From: Anisakis pegreffii
Taxonomy: Eukaryota; Nematoda; Chromadorea; Rhabditida; Anisakidae
Length of the DNA stretch: 64,000 bases
Direction: 5' to 3'
Assembly (NCBI GenBank): GCA_035041965.1
Contig: JAPYMA010001967.1
Coordinates: forward strand, 44,073 to 108,072
In this document: positions 11,301-24,126 of the stretch, one piece after another
Layout of the letters: each line of letters opens with the position of its first letter
Numbering within the stretch: position 1 is the first letter of the stretch
Notes under the pieces: model-generated
What the model was told of the DNA's origin: nothing
Seen by the model: only the letters and a program-made list of their open reading frames with translations
Databases searched by the model: none
Position numbers and translations under genes: made by a program

Positions 11301-14207
11301 GATTGATAATTCATTTATGATGCATTGTTTAGAGGTCTAAGCTGTATAGGTCCAGACTAATTTATTCGTTTGTTTATTTATTTGTTTATTTTGCTTTTCT
11401 ATGCTGATGGACAGAGAAATCGGAAATGCAATTTTGCTTATCTCGTCTTCTGTTCTCTGCGTCGCTCTCCTGCCTGGACTATGTGTTTTATTTATTTGTT
11501 TGTTCAATAATTTCTTTATTATTTCTTGTTGTTGAATGAACTGAATTCCCAGTTGGAATCCAATTACTGCTTATGATAGAAAAAAATTCGATTTACCCTT
11601 GTTATGTTGAGCTAGTTTTAATGATGATATTAACAATGCTGATAGGGCTGATAATATATTCGAATGATCCAATGAGGAAGAAACTTTTCTGCTTATCAAC
11701 TAATCAATTTCACACTTTGCTTACCTCTTTTTCTATTGATGTGGCTGTGTTTTTAAGCTGCGTATCGCTGTGAATAAAGGTCTGATCGACGTTTCACTGT
11801 TGAGTCGGCCTCTGCCGCAAACGACGCTGATCGTGCTTAATACAATTTTGCAAAAATTGTCAAAACTTGAGCAAGCGCAACAGGAGTACGGTCATGTTAC
11901 ACGCCAAATGTCCAGTCCTCCGCAAAAGGTTGTTAGTCATTTTGTATGTTTGTTTGTTTATTCGATTATCGTTCGTTAGTTTTTTGATAATTGTTTATCT
12001 ATTCTATTCTAATTGAAATTGAAGCAGATTTCACTTCCAGATGGAATCAGATCGTTTGCTGATGGAAATTCAAGGTTTACAAACAGAAATCATGCAGCTA
12101 CGATCGAGCATCAGCGAGCCGGTAACTAATAGCAATAGCACTACAGCAGCGCAGTTTATGAAAGGAGCACAACGTGCACAAGCGGCCACAACAACAACTG
12201 TAAATGGCATTGTATCATCGTTGACTCCTCAAGATGGTCAGTCAAGGCTCAATCAGTGGAAACAGGCTAATAATAACCCTTCTGCTGCTGATGCGGCTGC
12301 TGCCGCTGCAGCAACCTCCCATGCAGATAAGGTAATCTAGCATCCTTGTGACTAGTAACGTTTTAACTGGAATGTTGATTGATTGGTAATGTTAATAATG
12401 GTGCGTAATATTCTGTTAATAATGAAATCTATCTCAATAATGATCGTTTTCAAATTCAGGTGACAAATTCAGCATCGGAAAATAACGTAACTGGTTTGAT
12501 ATCTGGAACGCAGAATATGTCATTAGATGATAAAATCGATTGGAAGAGTGGAACACTGGATTGGTCACCACCGGGCAGTACGGCTGGCGAAAGAAATGGT
12601 TAATTTGTGTTTATTGGTAGTCAGTCGTTTGTGTCTTTCGTATATTCATTTCATGTGTTATTATTATTGTATTGAAGTGGCAAATCCAACGACAACGGAC
12701 AGTGGCAATGCGGAACGTGATGAGGGCTCGAATGTGTCCACAAATTCATCGAAAGTGACAACATCAGCAGCATCGACGGCACAGTCTGCAAACGGTACCC
12801 CGACACCACCAGTGGACGATGGACCGCAGGAGTTTGTACCTGGCAAAAAGTGGGAATGGAGAGATCCAAATAAGGTTCTCATCCATTGATTTAGTATTAT
12901 TAGTATCAGTATCTGCGTGTTATTAGTATCAGTATCTGCGAGTATGCGAGTAACCTTAAAATTATTGTTTGCAGGTTGCCGAAGATCCGAATGCAACGCC
13001 GGGAAACTGTAAGCCGAATCCGCTGGTATCTGGCACAGCTTTTGGTGCGAATATGGCACAAAATTATTTGAACGAGATCTCATTAAATAAGGTAACGTGT
13101 TATTATCATTGCCCATATTGTCTCTAGATGCTCATGGGAAAGTTATTTCTGCAGGGTGCTTATATGGGTTGTTGGAATGGTATTCAGCCATCTGCTGCTG
13201 CTGTGGCTGCGGCAGCAGCGGCAGCTGCATATGGTGGCGGTGCGAATGAAATGTGGAATATAGGCGGGCGACAACAGTGCTCAAGACCGCCGTCAGCAGT
13301 GATCGGTCAACAACAGCAACAGCAACCACCTTTCGGACGTCTACCCGGCCAAACAGCACCGGGAACACAACAGATGCCCACGGGAATGGGTAATTATGCC
13401 ACACGGTCATCGATGTCTGCCGCACAGCAACAACAACAACAGTTCCAATTTGGTGGTGCACCCATTCATTGGGTTCTTATTCAGCTGGCTGGAATTGTGA
13501 GTATTTTTGTAATTGATTAGTTTATTGATTCATTCCATTTGATAATCTGTTTAGTTGAGTTTCGACGAAAGTTTCTATTAATCGAGTTTCAGCACGAGAA
13601 GCAAGTGCATATGGTGTGTCATAAAGTAGGACAGATTCTACAGTTCGTATATCCACCTCACTCATCGTGTGTCTGTGTGAAATTCGCTGATCCAGTTGAG
13701 GCTATTGTTGCTCGTCTTAAAGCCGAAGTACCATTCAGTAAGTATCAGATTGTTTGTTCTTTCAGATGATTATTGTCCTTACCACTCAATAGATCACATT
13801 TTCCCGTTTCAGTTCAACTCAAAGTAATGCCACAATCTGAAATGGAACGTTTGATGAAGATGAGTGGTGCAGCGACGGCTGCGGCTGTAGCTGCTGCTGC
13901 AGCTGGTAGTGGACCAGCGGGTGTTCTGCCGACGATGGGCGGTGGCGGTTGGGGTGCGACGGGTGCACCAACTCTGACAGATTCGGCCGCATGGACGACA
14001 TTCGGAGGTGCGGGGAATGGTAGTGGAATGATGGGTCATGGCACTAGCAGCAGCAATGATCTGCTTCAACAACAAGCATCTGCTCAACAGCAGCAAAACA
14101 CAGCAACGAGCGCCGCACAGCAGCAGCAAGCCGCAGCAGTAGCCAATCAACAGAATGCTAATACTGCTGCTATCTTTCATTCAGAAGATCTCAGTCGACC
14201 ATTTTGA
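5365..14207 (+). CDS. gw182: GW182/TNRC6-family miRNA silencing effector (AIN-1 relative)
   Basis: GW182 proteins bind Argonaute through Trp motifs and recruit PABP and deadenylases to silenced mRNAs in the cytoplasm. Proposed exons: 5365-5415, 5629-6087, 6776-6913, 7034-7432, 7510-7665, 7752-8132, 8856-8900, 10046-10231, 11758-11928, 12041-12331, 12460-12598, 12678-12874, 12975-13091, 13155-13496, 13593-13737, 13813-14207. All junction phases agree and the total is about 1203 aa. Residues about 1-530 are Ala/Gly/Gln-rich with over 20 scattered Trp in contexts such as SWGG, DWGG, VWGD and GWGE. Residues about 595-690 (LMQQIADQ, then VNKGLIDVSLLSRPLPQ) match the conserved segment before the TNRC6 coiled coil. 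PQEFVPGKKWEWRDP with DPNATPG downstream matches the PAM2/EFxPG region. WVLIQLAG, then MVCHKVG and VCVKFADP, form a GW182-type RRM at about 1013-1095. The first exon (MWGIEDSAETMAMNPWN) is chosen by phase only; a strong GTAAGT donor at 5540 gives the wrong phase. The 45-bp exon 7 is tentative. Confidence 0.85.
6651..6740 (+). repeat. dispersed repeat copy 1 (in GW182 intron 2)
   Basis: This intronic stretch matches, in the same protein sense, the repeat copies at 10375-10450, 15342-15592, 28024-28146 and 44092-44182, which lie in the opposite orientation. Read on the plus strand from 6659 it encodes NCAVGDLENAAILKRVEDRV, which aligns with the peptides from the other copies. Trailing sequence ACAGGGTCTCCGAAACT is the complement of the sequence that opens the other copies. 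Confidence 0.6.
8133..8855. other. GW182 intron with apparent exon relic
   Basis: Intron between proposed GW182 exons 6 and 7. It holds an 18-bp exact copy (8319-8336, CGATTTTGGACAATTGGC) of sequence inside the following micro-exon (8870-8887). The surrounding frame reads NNDFGQLASEVL against SDFGQLASDLI in the exon. No usable donor follows this copy, so it looks like a decayed duplicate exon. Confidence 0.5.
8901..11757. other. long GW182 introns 7 and 8
   Basis: Two introns (8901-10045 and 10232-11757) flank the exon at 10046-10231. They are T-rich and AT-rich with no further exon supported. At about 9268-9290 there is a partial echo of the exon relic upstream region (GGTACTAACAATACTAATA against GGTACCAACAATACCAATA near 8299). 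A dispersed repeat copy sits at 10375-10450. Confidence 0.5.
10375..10450 (-). repeat. dispersed repeat copy 2 (GW182 intron 8)
   Basis: On the minus strand this segment encodes EFAVGYVKNAVALRSEPLSS, aligned with the shared FAVGxxxNAA motif of the family. The plus strand contains GACTGCAAATTCCGTCCCC, close to GACTGCAAAATTTTGTCCCC in the copy near 15530. It is the most diverged copy found. Confidence 0.5.
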
Positions 14208-17200
14208 TGAGTTTATAATATAGAGTTGTGCTATTATACGATGTAATATAAGATGAATATTTGATGTACTGGTATTGTGTACTGGCATATAATGTAACCG
14301 TTTGTTTCTATATTTTTGTTGAAGAGTTTGTTTGTTCGTTTAATTGATTGATTAATCACAACTGATTTTATTCCATTTCGTTCTATTCAGTTCATTTGAA
14401 TAATACCTTGTGCGTAGTTCGGCAATACGATTTGGTATGATTATATGTATACGTATGTTGAACAATCTGTGCTTGTTTCATTTCTTCTCGAACTAATTGT
14501 AAGAAGCCATCGTGTGCCTAAGAAATCTCGTTTATTCATTAAAGTGATTCTTTTTTGTTCGTTTGTTGATCGATTGACTTGTTTGTTTATGTTGTATACT
14601 CGAATGTTTCTACTGCTGTTCGTGTTTTTATGCATATTTATTTATTTGTTTTACTATATATCGCTCCATTAATCCTCTTTACTTCGATCAAATCCCAAAC
14701 TCACTTTAGACTCATCGTTACAAATCTGTCATCTACTGACAACCCAATTCCTTATTTCGCCACTCTCATCTCGTGGTTGTCAACCAGAATTTTTATTTTG
14801 AATTTATTGTTTTTGACAAACGAATTTGAATTTATTATCAAACAAAATTTGAATTTATTATTCCTTTTGATTGTGTCTCTCTCCCTGTGTTTCTTTACAC
14901 TCGGATATTATCTCATCTCAGTTGCATTCATATTTATCTTTGAATGTTATCATTATTGTTATTACCATCGGTAGCCTTGTTCCATTGGTCGTCATCTGCA
15001 GCGTTCTTGTGTTACCAGTGTTTTCATACACTTCAAAAAGGGTCATTGTACAACAGATGTAAACATTAAAAGGGGCTGACAGGTTGAGTAGAATTGTATC
15101 GTGTCGTTCCAGCTGCTGGTGCTAATCGATTTTGGATTTGATGAAGGGTTCGTTTCTTTCATATTCTATTCTAATGCATCCATCGTTCGAGTGTTCGCAA
15201 CTCATCTGCAATCCCAGTTCCGTCTCATATAACTAATATTATATATATATATGTAAATACCTTTGTACCTTCATAAAGGTATTTGTTGTGTAAATATAAG
15301 CTACTAATTCAAGTTGCTAATAAGATGATGATATACTAGTATGGTGCGGGGATCGGAGAATTTCGGAGACCCTGTCCCCGACTTTCTTCGAGTCGACTAC
15401 ATTTTCGGAGGCTCCAACTGGAAAATTTCGTTCCCGACTTTTTTTTCTTCCCTGTAATACTAATAGTCGAGGAATTTCAAGGACCCTGTCCCCGACAATT
15501 TTTGATCCGGCTGCATTTTCGGGATCTCCGACTGCAAAATTTTGTCCCCGATTTTCCCCGTCCCCGACTTTTTTATCCGTCCCTGAAGCACTAGATAATA
15601 CCGTCAATTTAACTTTTATTGTTATAATTGATACCACTATTATTGACATTAATATTGTTTCTGTTATAATACATCAATGATTATTACTGATTGATCATAA
15701 CTCAGTTATTCCATTCGTTGATAATCTTATCATTATTATTATCAGTTAGCTTGTCTTCGGTTTTCTCCCTTGATCAATTTTTTGCAGTCATCATCCTCCT
15801 CTCAAGTTGACACCTTCTCATCTTGTTTAATATCTCATTTTCTCTTATGTTATATTATATACTTATATGTATATATATATGAATGTTTATCTTTAAATTC
15901 TCATGTCTATTCAATTTGTCCTTCATCTTATCAGGTTTTCTAATGTTCATTATTGTCAGTTGCTACTGTGACATTGAGTTTCGTTTTTTTAAATCTTCAT
16001 TAATTGAAGCCAGAATTGAAGGGTTCATAAATAGGTGATATATAATATGCTATTTTGTGTGGTATTGTATATCATGTATTATTGATATTATTATTGTTAG
16101 TGTTCAGTATTACTATTAATCAATGATTGTTTCATTATAGTTATGTACGGTACGATAATAATGGTATAGTTGAACTAGTGTAAGGAATAAATGGGTAAAT
16201 GCGATTTGAATAAGCAAAGCAAATTATTTCATTAGGCATGCTGTTATCATAATTGTGCCGTTTGTCAGTTGATCATCGAAATGATCGTCATTTCTTTCTG
16301 TATTGTTCACATTACTTTCACTCCACCACTCTGTTATGCTGGTTGCATACCCAGTGCATTATTGTCAATTCTACAAAGTTGAGTTTTATTGTTATTTGAG
16401 TAATCACTGTGAATTGTTTTATTTTCATTATCACTGCTACGGATCACAATTGTTGCAATTAATATTAAGAATATTGATTGATGATAATGTGAAAAAGACC
16501 TTATTGTTATCGTTATTACTATTACTATTATCGTGCTATGTCGTCTATTATTTTGTTTTGAATTCAGCCAATATCGTTGGTATCATTATTAATGTTGTTG
16601 TTGTTACTACTGCTGCTGGCCGTAGGTTTGTAAGATAGTAACTGTTTTTGTGTTGTTGTGATTTTATTCGGTATGCTTAACTACTTAATTTAATTGCACA
16701 TCAGTGAGCACTTCTCACATTAAGCCATTAATAATCTGTCTTAAGATATGGTACCACTGAATGAGATTGAATCACTTCATGAAAAGATGTTTTCTCTGCA
16801 GTTAAGCACTTAACTATCTTGAAAATGTTTTTTTTAATTTGTACGCTTTTCTTTTTGAATCATTTAACGGTTCAGTTCGACCGTATCATTCATTCGTAAT
16901 GTATTTAGTTTATTCACGACTTCAGCAATTCGTCTTCATCAGTGATTATCAATCATTCAATCAGTCACTGCTGATTTTTCGTTGTTTCCTCCTTCAGTGT
17001 CCTTTAGCATGTTGGTTCGTTTGTTTATCTGTTTACGTATTCATTCATTGCTTATTGAATGAATATTGCGTTTAACACTGATGATGATGACAGCGATCAT
17101 TTTAACTTATCAACTTATTACCTAGTAGAAGTATGTTCTACTTATTTGTCCAGCCATGTTCGTCTTATCAATTACTGCTTATTAATTGTTCTTGAAGCAC

Positions 17201-20200
17201 CCATCTAATTAACTGTCTACTTAACTGTTTACTGTCTACTGTCTATCCCTCGTCCCATGAACACAGCATTGTAAGTGGTCATTCAATCTAATTTTAGTTA
17301 TTAATCTATCCAACCAAATTACTTCATAAACTATGATTGGTTTTGTTACGTATGCGAACTCTCATCTTCCATTGTTATTTCTAAGTTTTTGTTTTTTGTT
17401 GAAACTCAAGTACAAGAACTGCACCTGAACCACAAATGTACAACAGAAAATAGAAACAGCAACACATTATTTATCCTTTGCTTCCTTGCATCACCTGGAA
17501 TGCGGCCTATGGCTGGTCTGTTGTTTCGTCTGTGTGAATGATACGGCTCTTTTTGAGAGTGTCCGGATGCATTTTAGCTTTTTGTCAACTTTAATAGTTG
17601 TGTTTTTTTTAGTGTTTCATCATTTCATTCATTTATGATGTATACAGTGATTTGGCATGCTAGTATTACTAATCGATTGCTATTGTTGCTACTACTAAAT
17701 GCTAGTATCACTATGACTTTTATTATCAATTTTTGTTGTAATATTATTGTAATTGCTACTGATGTCACAGAGTTGGCAGCAGGCAGCATGCATATTTGTT
17801 ATTAATTGATTGTTTCGTGTTGGTTATGAAAGGAATAATAGATGTTTATTACAACTACAATACAATATTACAACTAACGTATTATATTGGTAGTGTGACG
17901 ATTGGAAATTACCGCATAAAAATTGAATTCACAACGTTAACCGCGTGCGAATGTTTATACATCTTTCCTCTCATGTTTTTGAAACTCAGATATTTTTCTG
18001 CTTTTTGTTTTTTTCTGGTTTGTGTTATCTCTTCGTCATTATTCACTGGTTCAGTAACGTTCCTGTGAATACTTTCCCTCATATTATTCGTCTTATTCGC
18101 TGCTCTTACGATTGTTTTCATAAATTTTTTGATCATAATTAGCATTACTGTTGTTGTTGTTGTACCTAATCATAAATATATCTGGCGACTGAGAATTCGA
18201 GCATCTCTAGTCATGAAAAGTTACCACTTTGCTCGCCCAGTCTATGAGCGGGTAGGCGTCAAGCTGTCAAGGGGTACCATTACTATTTGATTGATTCTTG
18301 ATGATAGAATTTTGAGTGTTATCAATTGGAATTTGAGAGGTTCTTTGCAACCGCATTGCTGCAGTAAGGTAATGGTAACCTGAGAAGTATTGGATTTGTT
18401 TGCTTTCGTCATCCATATGATTATCATTATTTGTAACGTTTATGTTGTCAGTAACGTTTGAATAATTTTACTGAATTGTGGTGAGTGAATTAACCAAACG
18501 TTTATAATGGTAATGATGTCCATCTGAATGCTATTCTGTTTTTTCCGTGATATGGCGGGTGTTTTTCGTTTGGCGTTTCGGCTCGATCCGGTCCGCTGAA
18601 ATTTGTTTGTTGATTTTCTTGCGCACTTCGTTCATCATCGTTATCGTTTTCACGTTTCGTTTCATTTAACTCTTTGATATACCTGTATTGTTCTGTGTAC
18701 AATTATCATATACATTTTACAATGATGACGATTATAATTATTGTTATTGATACCTTTTTGAACGAATTGTTTGTTTTGTCGTGTTTGTTTGGTGATAATA
18801 ACTTTTTATGATTTATTTATCTTCATGTCATCGTAAAGATTCAACAATAATCTTCTGAGAAAAACCTTCGTATAAGTTTTATCACCAGCTTATGCTCAAC
18901 TTCAAGCATGTTTTCCTGTATCTGCTAGTGGGAGTACCATTCATATTAATATATTAGTGACATCATTTTTACTATAATTATAACTACTATTATTGTCATT
19001 TTGATCATGTTGTGATTACAATCGCTATTATTATCGTCATAACCACATGCGTCCATATAAACACGTACAAATTTTGAATAGCATGCATGCAGGCGTGGTC
19101 ATGAACATGAACGCTCGTTAATAAAACTTCTCTCGTTTTTGAAATATGTAACCTGAAGCACAACAAACGTGTTTGTGCGAAAACGAAGAAGTGTTGCATT
19201 CGTATGGTGGCAATTCGTTATTTCTGTTAACAGCGTTTCTGTCCATGTTATCATAGTTCATTTAAACTATGTTTATTACACGTAACAGCAGTTTTTCGAA
19301 ATGAACTTAATTCACTAAAGTGAACGCAAAAAATGAATTTGATGATTCGTAACACATGTATATTTGATGGTTTCTTTCATGGAACTTCGTCAGCGAGTTG
19401 ATATTCGTTCGTTTGTTTACACACATCAACATAATACCTATTTGTTTATTACTCTTTAATTGGTTAATTTTGATCCATACCTATGATCACAGATAAAAAG
19501 ACCGTGACAGGTAATATAATCAACGGCACACGAACGATCAATAATTTAAGTGCAGAAAAGCTGATGACAATGGTGGTGAAGTAAATTTTTTATCAATAGT
19601 AAGACATTCATCCATCCATCCGTCCATACGTCCATTTGATTACATGGGTGGTCCGAGTAACTCTTTGCGATGGATCAGTAGCAGAGTGGTAGTTTTAACT
19701 ATGCAGTCGTAAATGCGGTTTCATCGAGGGACCTATTCGTTGACGTGATCACAGTTATAATCGGAAGCATAAGAACAAGAAAATGAATCGTAAATAGTGG
19801 AAGGATGATGTTAAAATCATCGCATCAAATGAGATGAACTTCATGAGTTTTGATGACTGATTGAGCGGCGGAAAACGAACTGATTAAGGCGGTTATCAGC
19901 TGATGAGTCAGTCAAGAAAAAAACTCATTTTATATCAACTGTTGATTGATTTATATATTATTTTATATGCAGTAAGATGGATTCATCCTCTGCTGCTGTT
20001 GCAGTGAGATAGACTATAAAGACGAACGAGCGAGCGGTCTGCACGAATTGCCATTTCTGTGGACTGATCAGTTGATCTGCAATTGATCTTAACAATCGCT
20101 TTCATTTCTCACTGAGTTTGACACAAAAATTTTCGACTTGCCGCAGTTATCACCAAAACATGGTGATTTAATATGGCATTAGATAAGAAACGAGAATGTT

Positions 20201-22029
20201 GGTTCATTTTCATATTATGTTTTGTATTGTTCGATATGATTGTCGGATGTTGAAGGAAAATTTGAAAATAACGATTGGTGGACTAATTTCACCGAGTAGC
20301 GTTATACATCTTATGCGTCCGTTGAAATTAATTTTCAAAATTTTCCCGAAATTTTTTCGTTGAATTTTCTTTAGTTCATTCCGTCCTAATTGTCGGATTC
20401 AATTTTGACGAAGCGATAAACTTTGATTATTTCATGTGCAGGAGGGGTTGTGTCAATGCTTGCGTAATATTGTACTTTGGCAAACAATTTCCCGTTCTTT
20501 TATTATTGTTTCATTGATGCTGATAATATTTTTGCGTTTGTTTCAAATTTGTACTGTCACCAGTTTTTTGTGAAAGGCAGTAATATGGGTAAATTGATGT
20601 TGCTCTTATTTGCTGTACGTCGGCATTCATTAATAAGATGACTGTGTTAGCCTATTTCAAGAAGTTTTATTTTTGTCACCAGTGTTGTTTAATCTTGATT
20701 ATTGTTTGTCTGTCATCGTTCTTATTAATTTCCATTCACTTCCGTAGTAATGAGGCTGTAATATTGTAGTTGATCTTGTTTTTTGGGACTGTTTTGAGTA
20801 GTGAAGAGAAATTGAGCAAGTCTTGTTATTCTTTCTTCTTGTAATAAACTGTATGTATATAATAATAAGTATTTCAACCTGTTTTCGCATTCGGAACTGA
20901 ATCGGTAAAGACAACTGGATGGAAGGTGTCTGAAATTGTCGATGAATATAAAAACTTTCATGATTGATTAACAAAAACACATTCATGTCGAGCAACCAAT
21001 GCAGGTTCGGTGCAATGCACAGACAGTTGATAAAGCATAGAAAAAGTCCGATGAAATTTGATTTATTTGCCGATCTTTTTTTTTTTCAAATGTCACTGAT
21101 GCATGGCAGGTGATGGTTCGTTTAAGTTACAAATTCAATCCGTGCTCGCCTCACAATCTATAAGTTGCGAACACTCATTTTTTGGGGAGAGAAGTTTCCA
21201 TGCAGGCGGTTGGTTGTTGACTCAGCGCATGAATGTCGTCACACACAGATAGACGTCGACTTCAGAAGGGCTGACACTGGTGAATTGATCGTTTTGTCAC
21301 GTTTCTATAATATCCGAAATAAGTTAGTCGCAAAATGGCTTCATTAATGAACCGCGAAAATGTCGGCAATGATAGTGAAGTATGGCGATTTGAGTTTTGG
21401 CTGGGGCTCGTACAGAGGCTGACGTATTCATGAGACAAATAAATCCGGAGCGAGGTATCTATTGCACAAATAGATGGTTGTTCGCTATGAATCTAAACCT
21501 AAGAACAAATGAAATGTTTATAATAAAAAGTATTTCAACGTAATGTACATGATAATAATGTATATATAATAATAAATATACATCGCCATATCTGGCTTTG
21601 ATTATTACCATTTTGAACGAAGACGATTTCAGAAGTTTGTGGAAATTTTTTCGAAATTCGTTTAAGCGACCGACCGCAAGCAGAGATTGAAAGGCGATTT
21701 GTAGAAAAGTGTTGAAAAGTGCAGCTTAGTTCGAAAAGCAATTGTTTCGACTGGCATGATAAAGAGACTGGAAGATGTTTCTTGAACGTTTTCTCACTCA
21801 ATTCATACCGATGCAGTAGAAAATTTTACACGGTTATAGACAATGGCTAATTATTATTACACTGTTTGTGGTTACGATGCGTTATAGTTTCATGCATGGC
21901 TGTCGTATTCGAAACGGTTCCATTCAGTTCGTTTTTACCTCATTTCATTTTGTTTAATTTTATAGTCGCGGTTTTCAAGATTAGCTTAATGATTGTTAAC
22001 GAATGCTGCTAGTCTTGCGATGTCACAGG
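14208..22029. other. long AT-rich intergenic region
   Basis: Downstream of the GW182 stop. The first kilobase is presumably 3' UTR, although no AATAAA close to the stop was seen. Apart from the repeat pair at 15342-15592 no exon, RNA gene or conserved motif was recognised. The frames at 14445-15062 and 16303-17075 are T-rich and encode runs of Leu, Phe, Ile and Tyr expected from base composition. Confidence 0.5.
15342..15592 (-). repeat. dispersed repeat, two tandem copies (3 and 4)
   Basis: Two head-to-tail units of about 125 bp. Each contains ACCCTGTCCCCGAC near the left and a segment ending in CCCCGA. On the minus strand the units encode NFAVGDPENAAGSKIVGDRV and NFPVGASENVVDSKKVGDRV. The frame stays open across both units. 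The right end repeats CCCCGTCCCCGACTTTT, vocabulary also seen in the GC-rich element at 22042-23209. Confidence 0.7.
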
Positions 22030-22041
22030 TAGTGATGAGTG
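22030..22041 (+). repeat. left copy of 12-bp direct repeat (possible target-site duplication)
   Basis: TAGTGATGAGTG lies immediately before the GC-rich element and is repeated exactly at 23210-23221 immediately after it. Confidence 0.7.
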
Positions 22042-23209
22042 GTGTTCGTCGGGGAACGGGGTCCTCATCGGGGAACCCGACGGGGAACACGGGAAACGCT
22101 CCCTCCCCGCGCAATTTACTCCCCGACTTTTCTGCGGGGGCCCCCTCCCTCCCCGTTCACTTCCGCTCCGCGACAGGGAGGACGAGCTCCCCGTCCTCCT
22201 CGACGGGGAGCGCGAACAATCAACTGAAAATAGCGAAATACCGCTGCAACACTTTCAATATTGTATTGTTGTTTGTTTTGAAATCTGAGTATAAGGTGTT
22301 TGCCTCAGACTTCGCTGATTGGAGCGATCTGTTGTTTAGATTCTTAAAGTAGCTGAATTTAGAATATCCAATATGGAAGTTTTGATTCAGATGTCATTTA
22401 AAAAAGAATCAAATATTGCTGAGAGGGAAATAAACGATGGCAAATGACATTTTTAAAGGATATAATCACAGAGATCGAAAAACTTGTTAAGAATAATTCC
22501 AACCTGTTATTCATTTGAAAATTCATGATTATGCACTCATATAACTGATTTATTGACCAGCTGATTTTGAGTTATTTCGATATCAGAAGTTTGAATTGAT
22601 TATCCAGGAAATCATTACTATTACTAAATCCGTCTACTTATCAAACAGTGAAAAAATTCTCACTTTGTTCTCTACTGCTAATGTTTCCGATAATTACTGT
22701 TGAGATATTGGATTATTGGGGGCGTGAGTTACTGTGAAAGTGATACGATATTGGAGATTATAAGGTAGGATAAAACTGATAAGACAGAGATGTTAATAAA
22801 ATGAAGCCAATTTATTGTGAGGTTTTTGAATGGTAGCAACATGTTATTTAATGAGCGCATTATCATTAATAAACGATTTTATTTCATTCCCAAGTGCACA
22901 TCGGCAGAGAAAATTTTATTTAAAAAGCTGAAACGGAATTTTCACAAAAAAACTCCTTAAAAAAGAAAAATCTTTAAAAAATTGAAATTCTATTAAAAAG
23001 TTGAGCTGAAGTGCTCCCCGTCCTCTCCGTCGGGGAACACGAGGAGCGGTCATCCCCGACGGGGTCTCCCCCGCGCAACTTGCTCCCCGACTTTGCGGGG
23101 AGCTCCCCCGTCCAATTTTCTCCCCGCGGGGACCCCCTCGCGCATTTTGCTCCTCGACTTTGTTACGGAGACTTCCCCCCCGTCCGAAAAACTGTTCCCC
23201 GACGAACAC
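22042..23209. mobile_element. non-autonomous element with GC-rich inverted arms
   Basis: The element starts with GTGTTCGTCGGGGAAC and ends with its exact reverse complement, giving 16-bp perfect terminal inverted repeats. Beyond the tips, the arms (about 22042-22215 and 22995-23209) are very GC-rich and share words such as CGGGGAACAC, GGGGAGC and CTCCCCGTCCTC in inverted order. The inner edges also match loosely (GGGAGC then ATCAACT against GGGAGC then CTCAACT). The centre of about 780 bp is ordinary AT-rich sequence with no transposase frame. Perfect 12-bp direct repeats flank it. Length is 1168 bp. The repeat-rich frames in the arms should not be taken as genes. Confidence 0.75.
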
Positions 23210-23221
23210 TAGTGATGAGTG
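23210..23221 (+). repeat. right copy of 12-bp direct repeat
   Basis: TAGTGATGAGTG, identical to 22030-22041, directly after the terminal inverted repeat. Confidence 0.7.
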
Positions 23222-24126
23222 AATGTGTTTGCTTAAAACATTGCAGATGCACTCATTAAATTATTTCATTATTGAGTGATTTATTAAAAATTTTTCTTGT
23301 TTATAAAAATTGTATTTGAAAGTTAAATTACTGCGTACTTTGTTCGTATTCAATATCTACACACTAAACTCATGCTCATATCGTATCATACATAAGACAA
23401 TCTTTTAGAAAGATTATTTTATCGATGAAAAATGATCATCTCAAATGAATGCGTACACGTCATATAGCACTAAAGAATTGTGTATATAATCATTAGTACT
23501 CCCGCTCGCATTAGCTACTCACTTGAAGCACATTTGTAAAAGTCCATTAAACACTTCTTTTCGTCAATTAACAATTCGGCTTCTGCAAAAATTACTTTTT
23601 CATTCATTTCTGTAGTCGCTTATCTTTCTGTCTATTTATCCATCTATTAGTCCAATAATTTATTTTCCTATTCAAATCCATCCTTAATTTTCTCATTCTG
23701 CCTATCATTTCATATGCACTTCATCTTTTCTATCTTTGTGCACATTCGTTATTCACAAAGTATTTTTTCGTGAACGTATACATGTTTCTTCGACTGTCTA
23801 TACACTGCTAAAATTTATTTATAATCAGTTACTACAATGATTTGAATATTCATTGGCAAAACAGGAATTTGAGATAGCGCTTTCAAATATGTATATAATT
23901 ATTGCGAATGAGGCATTTTGAGATTCGTAGAAGGGATAAAAATTTATATTACATATTTATATATATGTATATATATTGCACTGGTAGTATTAATAAAAAA
24001 TTTCATATAATTGAGCAATTCGAAGGGTCAGTTGAAGTTATTGGTCGTAATCGTTTCACGTCCATTTCTCTAATTGCTGTTATTTGTTATCACATCGATA
24101 TAACATTGATTAATCTTGCATAGACT
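23222..24126. other. AT-rich spacer, tetraspanin 3' side
   Basis: Nothing coding was seen. On the minus strand an AATAAA hexamer (plus-strand TTTATT at 23815-23820) lies about 300 bp past the tetraspanin stop and may serve as its polyadenylation signal. Confidence 0.4.

Noticed and set aside
14445..15062. Overlapping T-rich frames of 60-130 codons downstream of GW182
   Set aside because: They encode mainly Leu, Phe, Ile, Tyr and Ser as expected from T-rich DNA, have no splice context or motif, and overlap in different frames.
22039..22227. Arg/Pro-rich frames in the GC-rich arms of the 22042-23209 element
   Set aside because: The frames arise from repeated GGGGA/TCCCC words in inverted repeats and have no protein features.
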